This document shows positions 7,406 to 15,840 of a stretch of 32,790 nt of DNA, piece after piece. The stretch lies in assembly GCA_947167845.1 (NCBI GenBank), contig CAMVJQ010000028.1:1-32790 (forward strand). Direction: 5' to 3'. The notes below the pieces were generated by a model, which was given only the letters and a program-made list of their open reading frames with translations, did no database searches and had not been told where the DNA came from. This DNA is from an uncultured Prevotella sp. Lineage in GTDB: Bacteria; Bacteroidota; Bacteroidia; Bacteroidales; Bacteroidaceae. The position numbers were made by a program, and so were the translations under genes. Within the stretch, counting starts at the first letter, position 1. Each line of letters starts with the position of its first letter.

Positions 7406-8704
7406 ATGGATCAGACACTACAGAAGCAACACATCAGGATAGGCGTCATCGGCATGGGCTATGTCGGACTGCCCCTTGCCAGGTTGTTTTCCACGAAATA
7501 CAAGACGATAGGCTACGACCTCAACGCCAGGCGTGTGGCCGAACTGATGGCCGGCACCGACGCAACGCTCGAAGTGCCCGACGCCCTGTTGCGTGAAGCC
7601 ATCGACAAGCACGGATTCCTCTGCACCACCGACATCAGTCTGCTCAAGGACTGCAATGTCTACATCGTGGCCGTTCCCACGCCCGTCGACAGGGACAACC
7701 GCCCCGACCTGACACCCCTGAGAGGTGCCAGCGAGACCATCGGCCGGATCATCAGCAAGGGCGACATCGTCGTCTACGAGTCAACCGTCTACCCCGGCAT
7801 GACGGAGGAGGTGTGCATCCCCATCGTGGAGCGCGTCTCCGGCCTGAAATTCAATACCGACTTCTACGCCGGCTACTCGCCAGAGCGCATCAACCCCGGC
7901 GACAAGGAGCACACCGTCGAGAAGATCAGAAAGGTGACCTCAGGCTCCACGCCCGAGACGGCCGACCTCATCGACGCCATCTACAACTCAGTGCTCGTCA
8001 ACGGCACCCACAAGGCTCCCAGCATCCGGGTGGCGGAAGCATCGAAGATCATAGAGAACGCCCAGCGCGACGTCAACATCGCCTTCATGAACGAACTGGC
8101 CAGGATCTTCAATGCCATGAACATCGACACGCGCGACGTGCTCGACGCCGCTGCCTCGAAGTGGAACTTCATCCGCCTGACCCCAGGCCTCGTCGGCGGC
8201 CACTGCATCAGCGTCGACCCCTACTATCTCATCCAGAAGGCACAGGTCTACGGCGTGATGCCCCGCATCATGATGACCGCACGCCGCCTCAACGAAGGCA
8301 TGGGCGAATACGTGGCCTTCCAGACCATCCGCCTGATGAACAAGAAGGGCGTCGTCGTCAAGGACGCGAAGATACTCATCCTCGGCGTCACCTTCAAGGA
8401 GAACTGCCCCGACATCCGCAACACCAAGATCGTGGACATCTGCCACACCCTCCGGGAATACACCGCCGACATCACCGTGTGCGACCCCTGGGCCGACGCC
8501 GCGAAGGTCGCCAGGGAGTACGGAGTCGACATCGTCACCGACCTGCAGAAGGCCCTGTCCTTCAGATACGACGCCATCATCCTGGCCGTGGCACACGATG
8601 AATTCAAGAACCTGCCCGTCCGCTCCTATCTGAAGGATGACAACGGAGTCGTCTACGACGCCAAGGGCATCCTCAGGCGCGACGACGTCGACGGAAGACT
8701 GTAA
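7406..8704 (+). CDS. nucleotide-sugar 6-dehydrogenase (UDP-GlcNAc/GalNAc or UDP-ManNAc type)
   Basis: Oxidises C6 of a UDP-sugar to a uronic acid with two NAD+, supplying an acidic sugar for the polysaccharide. The 432-aa protein has the N-terminal Rossmann motif GVIGMGYVGLPLA (about 13-25), the ESTVYPGMTEEVC and YSPERINPGD signatures, and the catalytic-cysteine motif GGHCISVDPYYL (Cys267). The C-terminal UDP-binding domain carries ILGVTFKENCPDIRNTK. The layout resembles WbpA/TviB/WecC rather than the shorter UDP-glucose enzymes, so an N-acetylated substrate is likely but not certain. It is followed 11 nt later by a glycosyltransferase gene. Confidence 0.9.
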   Translation: MDQTLQKQHIRIGVIGMGYVGLPLARLFSTKYKTIGYDLNARRVAELMAGTDATLEVPDALLREAIDKHGFLCTTDISLLKDCNVYIVAVPTPVDRDNRPDLTPLRGASETIGRIISKGDIVVYESTVYPGMTEEVCIPIVERVSGLKFNTDFYAGYSPERINPGDKEHTVEKIRKVTSGSTPETADLIDAIYNSVLVNGTHKAPSIRVAEASKIIENAQRDVNIAFMNELARIFNAMNIDTRDVLDAAASKWNFIRLTPGLVGGHCISVDPYYLIQKAQVYGVMPRIMMTARRLNEGMGEYVAFQTIRLMNKKGVVVKDAKILILGVTFKENCPDIRNTKIVDICHTLREYTADITVCDPWADAAKVAREYGVDIVTDLQKALSFRYDAIILAVAHDEFKNLPVRSYLKDDNGVVYDAKGILRRDDVDGRL

Positions 8705-8715
8705 GCGAGAGGACT

Positions 8716-9729
8716 ATGGTATCACTGGTTTGTCCCGTCTACAACGAAGAGAGGTACATCGGCAGGTTTATCGACTCCATCCTCAGACAGGACCTGCCCG
8801 AGGGGCAGATGGAGGTGCTGTTCGTCGACGGCATGTCGAGCGACCGCACCCGCAGCATCATCCAGGAAGCCATCAAGGCCCATCCCTTCATCAGTCTGAC
8901 AGACAATCCCCACCGCACCTCCCCCTACGCCCTGAACATCGGCATCCAGGCAGCCCACGGCGACTACATTGTCCGCATGGACGCCCATGCAGAATATCCG
9001 ACCGACTACCTGAGCAGTCTGCTCCGCTACAAGGAGGAACTGCCCCGCGCCGAGAACGTCGGCGGCGTATGCATCACCCTCCCCACCAGCGACTCCACCA
9101 AGGCCGTCGCCATCAGCAAGGTGCTCAGCAGCCCCTTCGGCATGGGCAACTCCTATTTCCGCACAGGCACTGACAACATCCGTGAAGTCGACACCGTGCC
9201 CTTCGGCTGTTTCAGCCGCGACCTCTTCAGCCGCATCGGATACTTCGACACGAGCCTGATACGCAATCAGGACGACGAGTTCAACGGCCGCATCATCAAC
9301 AGCGGCGGCAAGATCTACCTCATACCCTCCATCCGCATCAAGTACTACGCACGCGACACCATCGCCAAGACGCGCAGGATGTTCTACCAGTACGGGCTCT
9401 ACAAGCCCCTTGTCAACAAGAAACTCGGGGCCCCGGCCACCATCCGGCAGTTCTTCCCCCTGCTGTTCCTGCTGGGGCTGACGGTGGGCGGCGTGCTGAG
9501 CCTCTTCTTCGAGCCCGTCAGATACATCTACCTTGCAGTCATCGCCCTCTATCTCTTCATCGGCCTGGTGCTGGGCAGCATGAGCGCCATACTGACCGAC
9601 AGGCCCATGCTCATCCTCTATATGCCCTGGGTGTTCCTCAATGTCCACCTCAGTTACGGGTGGGGCTACCTGATGGGCATCATCAAGGTCATGGGCAACA
9701 AGTCGCTCGACGCCAAGCCGAACCGGTAG
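8716..9729 (+). CDS. family 2 glycosyltransferase, membrane-anchored (ExoA-like)
   Basis: The 337-aa protein begins with the GT2 fold signature SLVCPVYNEERYIGRFIDSI, has VLFVDGMSSD in the donor site, and HGDYIVRMDAHAEYP as the DXD-type motif. NQDDEFNGRI near residue 197 fits the catalytic-base region. Two or three hydrophobic helices at the C-terminus (about 240-320) anchor it to the inner membrane, as in ExoA-like transferases of succinoglycan synthesis. It probably extends the lipid-linked repeat unit. It is co-transcribed with the dehydrogenase and followed by a 470-nt non-coding spacer. Confidence 0.87.
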   Translation: MVSLVCPVYNEERYIGRFIDSILRQDLPEGQMEVLFVDGMSSDRTRSIIQEAIKAHPFISLTDNPHRTSPYALNIGIQAAHGDYIVRMDAHAEYPTDYLSSLLRYKEELPRAENVGGVCITLPTSDSTKAVAISKVLSSPFGMGNSYFRTGTDNIREVDTVPFGCFSRDLFSRIGYFDTSLIRNQDDEFNGRIINSGGKIYLIPSIRIKYYARDTIAKTRRMFYQYGLYKPLVNKKLGAPATIRQFFPLLFLLGLTVGGVLSLFFEPVRYIYLAVIALYLFIGLVLGSMSAILTDRPMLILYMPWVFLNVHLSYGWGYLMGIIKVMGNKSLDAKPNR

Positions 9730-9760
9730 AAAACGGGGAAAATGCAGAATAAATTTCCGA

Positions 9761-9912
9761 TGCCACTCTTGCCACTTTGCCAAACATATTGGTTTACAGT
9801 TATTTAACCGTTGCAACGGTAGTGGCAACAGTGGCAAGAGGACTGGCTTTGTTGCCACTATGTAACCCTCTGATATTCAATCCCTAACGTGCATAGTGGC
9901 AACAGTGGCATG
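9761..9912. repeat. inverted GTGGCAA word arrays with palindromic core
   Basis: Left words TGCCACTCT and TGCCACTTT (9761-9778) are mirrored by AGTGGCAAC and AGTGGCAAG (9821-9838); the best arm is CTCTTGCCACT/AGTGGCAAGAG (9766-9776, 9830-9840). The core holds a perfect 14-bp palindrome ACCGTTGCAACGGT (9807-9820). A second pair follows: TGTTGCCACTATG (9850-9862) with CATAGTGGCAACA (9892-9904), then a further AGTGGCATG. This fills much of the 9730-10201 gap. The rest of the gap has a 7-bp stem at 9976-9994 and the promoter of the next gene, and I see no gene in it. Confidence 0.75.
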
Positions 9913-10113
9913 AAAAACCGTGCAAACAGTTTTCAGACGGTTACTGTATCAGCATCGCTGACAATCAACTATGGTCAGTCCAGCAGGTGGACTGTCGAAA
10001 GTGTCAAGCATCCAGGCCAGTCCAGGCGGTGGAAATGGCATTACTCCCACGGCCAGACAGCACATGGAGAGCATAAAATATGCGAAACAGGGCGGTAATA
10101 CAAAAAAAAGTTG

Positions 10114-10121
10114 TACCTTTG
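10114..10121 (+). promoter_or_regulatory. -7 box upstream of the aminotransferase gene
   Basis: TACCTTTG lies at 10114-10121, with no clear TTTG at the -33 position. The leader to the ATG at 10202 would be about 74 nt and is A-rich. Confidence 0.55.
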
Positions 10122-10201
10122 CACACTGATTTTGAAAAAACAGCGTTATTTTAATAAGGTAAAGAAGTAAAAGGTAAAAAAGCAAAAAGATAAAGACCAA
10201 G

Positions 10202-11395
10202 ATGAAGATATCATTTTCCCCCCCCGACGTGACGGAGCAGGAAGCAGAGGAGGTGCGTCAGGCACTGCTCTCCGGCTGGATCACCACCGGTCCGCGCACC
10301 AAGGAGTTGGAACGACAGATAGCCGCCTACTGCCAGACGGAGAGAGCCGTCTGCCAGAGTTCGGCCACGGCCTGCCTGGAATCGATACTGCGCATACTCG
10401 GAGTGGGCCCGGGCGACGAGGTGATTACGACGGCATTCACATATACCGCCTCGGCCAGTCCTGTGTGCCACGTTGGGGCGAGGCTCGTGATGATCGATAC
10501 CCGGCCCGACTCCTACGAGATGGACTATGAGCAGATGGCCGACGCCATCACGGAGCGGACGAAGGTGGTGATACCCGTAGACCTGGGCGGCGTGCCCTGC
10601 GACTACGAGAGGGTGATGGCCGCCGTGGAGAGCAGGAAGAGCCTGTTCCGGCCGGCCAATGCTATCCAGGAGGCCATCGGACGGGTCATCGTGGTGGACG
10701 ACGCGGCCCACGCCTTCGGCGCGAAGTGGCGCGACCGGATGATCGGATCGGTGAGCGACTTCACGTCGTTCTCCTTCCACGCCGTGAAAAACTTCACCAC
10801 GGCGGAGGGCGGCGCACTGACCTGGCGGCCCGTCAGGGGCATCGACGACGAGTGGCTCTACAAGCAGTTCCAACTGAACTCGCTCCACGGGCAGAGCAAG
10901 GACGCGCTGGCCAAGACGCAACTGGGCGCATGGGAATACGACATCATCTCGCCTGCCTACAAGAGCAACATGACCGACCTGACGGCGGCCATCGGACTGG
11001 TGCAGATGAAGCGCTACCCCGCCCTGCTGGCCCGCCGCCGGCAGTTGATAGAGCGCTACGACGAGGCCCTCAGGGGGCTCAACGTGCAGGTGCGCGACCA
11101 CTACACCGGGGAGCACACCTCGTCGGGCCATCTGTATCAGGTGAGGCTCCTGGGGCGCGACGGTGCCTTCAGGAACAGTGTCATCACCCGGATGGCGGAG
11201 CGCGGCATCGCCTGCAACGTGCACTACAAGCCGCTGCCGATGATGACGGCCTACAGGAACCTGGGATTCGACATCAAGGACTACCCCAACGCCTTCCGAC
11301 TGTTCGACAACGAGGTGACACTGCCCCTGCACACCCGGCTGACCGACGAGGAGGCGGCATACGTGATGGAGAACTTTATAGACATTATCGATTGA
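10202..11395 (+). CDS. DegT/DnrJ/EryC1/StrS sugar aminotransferase
   Basis: PLP-dependent transfer of an amino group to a keto-sugar nucleotide, giving an amino-deoxy sugar. The 397-aa product shows LLSGWITTGPRTKELE near the N-terminus, the cofactor-site segment VVDDAAHAFGAKW, and the Schiff-base lysine in FHAVKNFTTAEGG (Lys196). The length and order match family members of lipid-linked glycan pathways (PglE, WbpE, ArnB), but which sugar is aminated cannot be told. Its TGA overlaps a TTG that starts the next gene. A 4,6-dehydratase that would make the keto-sugar is not in the window. Confidence 0.9.
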   Translation: MKISFSPPDVTEQEAEEVRQALLSGWITTGPRTKELERQIAAYCQTERAVCQSSATACLESILRILGVGPGDEVITTAFTYTASASPVCHVGARLVMIDTRPDSYEMDYEQMADAITERTKVVIPVDLGGVPCDYERVMAAVESRKSLFRPANAIQEAIGRVIVVDDAAHAFGAKWRDRMIGSVSDFTSFSFHAVKNFTTAEGGALTWRPVRGIDDEWLYKQFQLNSLHGQSKDALAKTQLGAWEYDIISPAYKSNMTDLTAAIGLVQMKRYPALLARRRQLIERYDEALRGLNVQVRDHYTGEHTSSGHLYQVRLLGRDGAFRNSVITRMAERGIACNVHYKPLPMMTAYRNLGFDIKDYPNAFRLFDNEVTLPLHTRLTDEEAAYVMENFIDIID

Positions 11396-12006
11396 AGCGA
11401 CTGTTCGACATATTCTTCTCTGCCACCGGGATGCTGCTGCTATCACCGGTGCTGCTGACAGTCTACGCTCTCATACGGCTGGAGAGCAGGGGCGGCGGCT
11501 TCTACGTCCAGGAGCGCATCGGAAAGGACGGCAGACCGTTCGGACTCTACAAGTTCCGCACCATGCGGCAGGGCTCCGACCAGAAGGGACTGCTCACCGT
11601 CGGCGGGCACGACGGACGCATCACGCGGCTCGGCTACTTCCTCAGGCGCTACAAACTCGACGAACTGCCCCAACTCTGGAATGTGCTGAAGGGCGACATG
11701 AGCCTGGTGGGCCCGAGGCCGGAGGTCAGGAGGTATGTCGATCTCTACACCCCGGAGCAGCGACGGGTGCTCAGCGTGAAGCCCGGCATCACCGACTATG
11801 CCTCAATCGCCTACGTCAACGAGAACGAGATACTCGGCTCGGCAGAGGATCCTGAGAAGGCATACATCGAGCACGTGATGCCCGACAAGATCAAACTCAA
11901 CATGAGATACATCCAGAACAACAGCGTGACGGAGTACCTAAAGATCATCTTCCTCACACTGAAGAGCATCCTGAGCCTGGGAAGCCAGAACAAGACAGCC
12001 GACTAG
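11392..12006 (+). CDS. PglC-type phosphoglycosyl transferase, copy 1
   Basis: Transfers a sugar-1-phosphate from UDP-sugar to undecaprenyl phosphate, the first membrane step of repeat-unit assembly. The 204-aa protein is the short monotopic form: one N-terminal hydrophobic helix (about 9-29), then YVQERIGKDGRPFGLYKFRTM, the catalytic Asp-Glu pair in KLDELPQLWNVLKGDM (Asp90, Glu91), and SLVGPRPE. The frame is open far upstream, but homology with the next gene (MKRILDI) indicates a start at KRLFDI. The only fitting codon is TTG 11392, which overlaps the preceding TGA (TTGA). It is paralogous to the following gene. Confidence 0.85.
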   Translation: MKRLFDIFFSATGMLLLSPVLLTVYALIRLESRGGGFYVQERIGKDGRPFGLYKFRTMRQGSDQKGLLTVGGHDGRITRLGYFLRRYKLDELPQLWNVLKGDMSLVGPRPEVRRYVDLYTPEQRRVLSVKPGITDYASIAYVNENEILGSAEDPEKAYIEHVMPDKIKLNMRYIQNNSVTEYLKIIFLTLKSILSLGSQNKTAD

Positions 12007-12018
12007 TACCTCGACAGC

Positions 12019-12588
12019 ATGAAAAGAATACTCGACATCATAATAGCCTGCGGCTGCATACTGGTGTTCTCGCCCATCCTGCTGCTCTGCTATACAGCCA
12101 TCAAGGTGGGTGGCGGACCCGCCATCTACAAGCAGGAGCGCATCGGACTGGGCGGCAGGCCGTTCTACATCTTCAAGTTCAGAAGCATGGTGGTGGACGC
12201 GGAGAAAGAGGGGGAGGAACTGCTGCAGCAGGACGACGACCCGAGGCTGACCAGGATAGGCCGCTTTCTGCGCACCCATCACCTCGACGAACTGCCGCAA
12301 CTCTGGAATGTGCTGAAAGGCGACATGGCATTCGTGGGGCCGCGCCCCGAACGGAAGTACTACATCGACCAGATCATGCAGCACGACCCCCGCTATGAGC
12401 GGCTGTACGCCCTGAGACCCGGCGTGACCAGTTACGCCACGCTGCACAACGGCTATACCGACACGATGGAGAAGATGCTACGCCGGCTGGAGATGGACCT
12501 GTACTATCTGGAGCACCAGTCACTCTGGCTCGACGCGAAGATACTGATGCAGACCTTCCTCAGCATTGTCACTGGAAAGAAATTCTGA
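12019..12588 (+). CDS. PglC-type phosphoglycosyl transferase, copy 2
   Basis: A second short phosphoglycosyl transferase of 189 aa: one hydrophobic helix (about 8-29), YKQERIGLGGRPFYIFKFRSM, catalytic HLDELPQLWNVLKGDM (Asp90, Glu91) and AFVGPRPE. The catalytic block is 15 of 16 identical to copy 1 in protein and nearly identical in DNA, while the C-terminal thirds differ (RPGVTSYATLHNGYTDTM here, KPGITDYASIAYVNEN there). This suggests a tandem duplication followed by divergence. Two initiating enzymes side by side are unusual for one repeat unit. They may act on different sugars. The spacer to copy 1 is 12 nt. Confidence 0.87.
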   Translation: MKRILDIIIACGCILVFSPILLLCYTAIKVGGGPAIYKQERIGLGGRPFYIFKFRSMVVDAEKEGEELLQQDDDPRLTRIGRFLRTHHLDELPQLWNVLKGDMAFVGPRPERKYYIDQIMQHDPRYERLYALRPGVTSYATLHNGYTDTMEKMLRRLEMDLYYLEHQSLWLDAKILMQTFLSIVTGKKF

Positions 12589-12634
12589 GGGACTTCCGGC
12601 AGAACGGGCTGAGGGACATCCGGCAGAACGGGCT
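12587..12634. repeat. 24-bp tandem repeat, two copies
   Basis: Two adjacent 24-mers (12587-12610 and 12611-12634) start at the stop codon of the second phosphoglycosyl transferase and differ at one base (CTTCC versus CATCC). They lie in the short convergent gap before the lipoprotein gene. No coding or hairpin role is visible. Confidence 0.7.
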
Positions 12635-12639
12635 GAGCG

Positions 12640-13077
12640 CTACATCTTCTCGAACCACAACCGCAACTTGTCATCACGAAGCACCATATCGTCGCCGTCG
12701 AGCCGCTCGACCGTGAAAAGGTCGTCGAGCGAACTGATGCCCAGAGGCGCCAGCGTCGCGGCATCCTCCACCAGCAGGTCGCCCTTCTCCCGCTCATGCT
12801 TATGGCCATTGTAGAGGCGCAGCGTCTGGCCCTGATGCTCGAAGTTGAACAGATAGCCATAGTGACCTGTATCATGGTCGTGGTCGAAAGCCTCTATGAG
12901 GCGCAACTGCACGCCCCAGAACACACGGGCCTCAGAGAGGTCGCTACTTGTTCCCGTGGCCAGAGTGTCGACCCTCACCAGGTGCCAGTAGCCGTCGAGG
13001 TCGCCATTATCCGATGTCTCAATACTACAACTCGTCAGTAGAAGGCCAATGCCTAAGATATATAAAAAGTGTCTCAT
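12640..13077 (-). CDS. small lipoprotein, lipocalin-like
   Basis: The 145-aa product has the signal peptide MRHFLYILGIGLLLTSC with lipobox Cys17. DLDGYWHLVRVDTL followed by alternating strand-like segments resembles the lipocalin-like small lipoproteins of Bacteroidetes, where an early G.W motif opens the barrel. The fold call is weak and no function is known. The frame is open further upstream, but that part is an out-of-frame read of the Wzi gene. ATG 13077 overlaps the Wzi-like gene's TGA as ATGA, so the two are co-translated. Confidence 0.7.
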   Translation of the reverse strand: MRHFLYILGIGLLLTSCSIETSDNGDLDGYWHLVRVDTLATGTSSDLSEARVFWGVQLRLIEAFDHDHDTGHYGYLFNFEHQGQTLRLYNGHKHEREKGDLLVEDAATLAPLGISSLDDLFTVERLDGDDMVLRDDKLRLWFEKM

Positions 13078-14612
13078 CGTCTTGTCCTTAAGAGTCCTGT
13101 TTTGGAAATTGTCACTTGTAAGCCATTGTTGTCCCCCCGGATGGAGCCGAAGTCGGCTCCCCAGGCGGCAGAAGCCTTCCAGCCTTCCGCGAACTGCCAC
13201 CCCACCTCAGCCAGCAGACTGGTGTTGTACTTCCGGTGGGTATAGGGACCTTTATATCTGCCCAGCCCGTCATGCCAGGAGGCGAGGATGCGGTAATGAA
13301 GGCTTGGCAGGGGCTGACCTGCTATCCCCAGATGCCAGGCCATGAAGCGGCTGTTCTTAACCTCTATCCTGCCGTCGTCATTATACAGCGGGGAGAGATA
13401 GAGCGGATTGCCCATCACCTGGCCCCAGTGCTGCCATCCCATCAGTATGTGATGATTATAGTAGTCGTCCAAGCCTCCGATATGTTCGGGGAAGGAAAGC
13501 GTACGGTCATGGTAGACGCTGCCGCTCTGATATTTGGTATAGAGATACTCAATGACAATATCCTGCAGCCACGTCCCCCGGCGCAGGTTCAACTCGGCGC
13601 CCAGCATCATGTCCTTGAAATCATAGAGCAGATAGCGGTTGTCCTTTTTCACATCCCACTCTTTCCCCGTGCCATAGCCGTTGTAGTCGAGCATGAACAT
13701 GGAAGAGTGGTCTTCGAAATACTTGTCGGCATAGAGACTGACCCGCCAGTCGCTGGCATCGTAATTGAAGCGAAGCAGCCAACTGCCGAGATTGTTGCCC
13801 TGATCATTCTGATAGGTAGTCTCGTTGACTTCACCGCCCCCAGGTATCAGGGCACGGATGAACGCCTTCAGGTCGGAAGGGTTATGGAACACCTTGTCGC
13901 CGTCGTCCTCCTTCATATAGGCCGTACCGCCAAACTGGGAGGCCATCTCAAGCCCCATCTCCACGGAGAAGGGTCTCCCCTGCTTTCCTATTTTCAGATA
14001 GCCGGCCTTCGAGTGATGGAGCGCCCCCTCAGTGTAGCGGTTCTGCTGGCGGGTGAAGTCCTTCTGCCAGCCGTCGTCGGTCGTCTTGCCAAAGGCGATG
14101 TGGCCCTTCAGCGACAGCCAGCCCCGCAGGAAGGGGATCGCCCAGTAGTCGGGCAAGGCCAGGCGCACCTGAGGTATGGGCCGCGCATTGATGCCCAGTG
14201 TCTGCGACCCGCTGCTCAGACGCTGATTCTTCAGTTCCATCGGCTGCTCCTTGGCTCCAACCGTCAGCGTACCCTTCAGCCAACGGGCCTCGACATAGGC
14301 CTGGTGGACGACGAGCGTACTCGTAAACCCGGCAGCCACAGCGGCATCGAGACCATAACCGACACCCCACTTGCGCCCGCCGTCGAGCGACAAGGGACGC
14401 TCCAGGGCGCCACGCAGATAACCGTTCGACCTGCTGAGGGAACTCAGGCCATACTTGTTGGCATTCAGCCACAGGGGATTGTGGTCGCCGGAGGCAACAG
14501 TCCCCTGCACCTCAACCCGATAGTGAAGACTATCCAGAAGCGACCGCCCCTGGGCCATCATGGTGCTTACCGACAGGCAGACTACACCTATTATAATATA
14601 TACTCTCTTCAT
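13075..14612 (-). CDS. capsule assembly Wzi family outer-membrane protein
   Basis: Wzi proteins are outer-membrane beta-barrels that help attach capsule to the cell surface. The product of about 512 aa begins with the signal peptide MKRVYIIIGVVCLSVSTMMA and then shows many short alternating hydrophobic strands. Family-like segments are NPLWLNANKYGLSS, GINARPIPQVRLALPDYW and the C-terminal strands (WQFAEGWKASAAWGADFGSI). Length fits the Bacteroidetes Wzi family. It sits on the strand opposite the polysaccharide operon, with a downstream lipoprotein gene. I chose ATG 14612 because the signal peptide starts there. The in-frame start at 14633 would lie upstream of the promoter box. The CDS includes the stop at 13074-13076. 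Confidence 0.85.
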
Positions 14613-14619
14613 CACGGTG

Positions 14620-14627
14620 CAAAGATA
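14620..14627 (-). promoter_or_regulatory. -7 box of the Wzi gene
   Basis: TATCTTTG (minus strand, 14627-14620) ends only 7 nt before the ATG. The message would be almost leaderless if this is the promoter in use. Confidence 0.5.
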
Positions 14628-14689
14628 ACACATTTTTCCATAAAAAAGAAAGAAGTAGGGAAAATCCCCTCCCTTTTTAGGGAATTTCC

Positions 14690-14721
14690 TTTGCTTTCCT
14701 GCCTAAAATGTCGTTCCTTTG
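14690..14721 (+). promoter_or_regulatory. promoter of the repeat-rich secreted protein
   Basis: TTTG at 14690-14693 and TTCCTTTG at 14714-14721 are exactly 20 nt apart; the -7 box has one change from consensus. Just upstream (14656-14688) are GGGAAAATCCC and CCCTTTTTAGGG, small inverted repeats between the divergent genes that could bind a regulator. Confidence 0.65.
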
Positions 14722-14769
14722 CAGTGTGAAAAGAAAAAATGATGTCTAACAATTAAAATACTTACAACA

Positions 14770-15837
14770 ATGAAAAAGATGACGATGACCCTGGTGGCAA
14801 TGATGATGATCGCCATGTCCGCCAAAGCAATGAGTTTCGAGCAGGCCCGCAACGAGGCCCTGTTCCTGACCGATAAGATGGCATACGAACTCAACCTCAC
14901 CGACGAGCAGTATGAGGCCGCGTATGAGATCAACCTCGACTATCTGATGGGGGTGACAGGCCGCGCCGACGTGTTCGGCACCTACTGGGAGCGCCGTAAC
15001 CTCGACCTGAGTTACATCCTGCTCGACTGGCAGTGGAACGCCTTCCTGGCAGCCAGTTACTTCTATCGCCCACTCTACTGGGAGGCCGGCTACTGGCACT
15101 TCGGCATCTATGCCCGCTATCCGCATCGCGACTACTTCTACTTCGGTCGTCCCCACTTCTATGTCACCTACCGTGGCGGTCATGCCTGGCACATGCACAG
15201 CGGGCGCGGCTACTACTATGGCCACAGGAATCACTTCCGCACCCCGGCAGGCAGAGCGCACTTCGGCATGCACGACCGCTGGACTCGCGGCGACTTCCGT
15301 GGCGGACAGCGCAGTTCAACCCGCGTCACTGGCCGTTCCTACAACAACAGCAGAAGTATTGGCAGCAACCGCGACATGCGCAGCAATCGTGACATGAACG
15401 GTAATCGCGGAAGCATCGGGAGCAACCGTATGAACAACCGTCAAGTGGAAGGACACCGCTCCTACGACCGCAGCAGCATGGGCACCAGCCGCAGCAGCGG
15501 TTCGTTCGAAGGCTCACGCAGCATGGGAAGCAATCGCAGCAGCATCGGAAGCAATCGCAGCAGCATCGGAAGCAATCGCAGCAGCATCGGAAGCGACCGC
15601 AGCAGTAGGCCGACCCGCAGTTTCGGCGGTAGCAGTTCGATGGGAAGCACCCGCAGCAGCAGTTCGTTCGGCAGTTCCCGCAGCAGCAGTTCGTTCGGCA
15701 GTTCCCGCAGCAGCGGTTCTTTCAGCGGAGGCTCTCACAGCAGCGGTTCTTTCAGCGGAGGCTCACACGGCGGTGGACACAGCGGTGGCTTTAGTGGAGG
15801 TCACAGTGGCGGAGGCCACACAGGCTCCCGTCGCTAA
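14770..15837 (+). CDS. secreted protein with aromatic central region and Ser/Arg/Gly repeats
   Basis: The 355-aa product has a signal peptide (first 20 residues, cut near AKA), then an acidic helical part (EQARNEALFLTDKMAYELNL, YEINLDYLMGV). A Tyr/Trp/His-rich stretch follows (about 90-160, such as YWHFGIYARYPHRDYFYF). The last half is low-complexity: IGSNRSS units repeat at 21-bp period at 15526-15600, followed by SFGSSRSS and SFSGGSHSSG units. The repeats are in frame and could expand or contract by slippage. I know no function. The composition suggests a surface or envelope-associated structural protein. It ends 3 nt before a convergent histidine phosphatase gene. Confidence 0.8.
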   Translation: MKKMTMTLVAMMMIAMSAKAMSFEQARNEALFLTDKMAYELNLTDEQYEAAYEINLDYLMGVTGRADVFGTYWERRNLDLSYILLDWQWNAFLAASYFYRPLYWEAGYWHFGIYARYPHRDYFYFGRPHFYVTYRGGHAWHMHSGRGYYYGHRNHFRTPAGRAHFGMHDRWTRGDFRGGQRSSTRVTGRSYNNSRSIGSNRDMRSNRDMNGNRGSIGSNRMNNRQVEGHRSYDRSSMGTSRSSGSFEGSRSMGSNRSSIGSNRSSIGSNRSSIGSDRSSRPTRSFGGSSSMGSTRSSSSFGSSRSSSSFGSSRSSGSFSGGSHSSGSFSGGSHGGGHSGGFSGGHSGGGHTGSRR

Positions 15838-15840
15838 GCC

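Noticed and set aside
9889..10098. Open frame of about 70 codons in the gap before the aminotransferase gene
   Set aside because: It starts at GTG inside the GTGGCAA repeats, has no family-like features and no promoter or spacing that supports it.
12504..12875. Minus-strand open frame of 123 codons over the end of the second phosphoglycosyl transferase
   Set aside because: Shadow frame over two real genes; its proline repeats only reflect the 24-bp tandem repeat.
13236..14729. Plus-strand open frame of 497 codons
   Set aside because: It is antisense to the Wzi-like gene, which has a signal peptide, barrel pattern and promoter; the plus frame has none.
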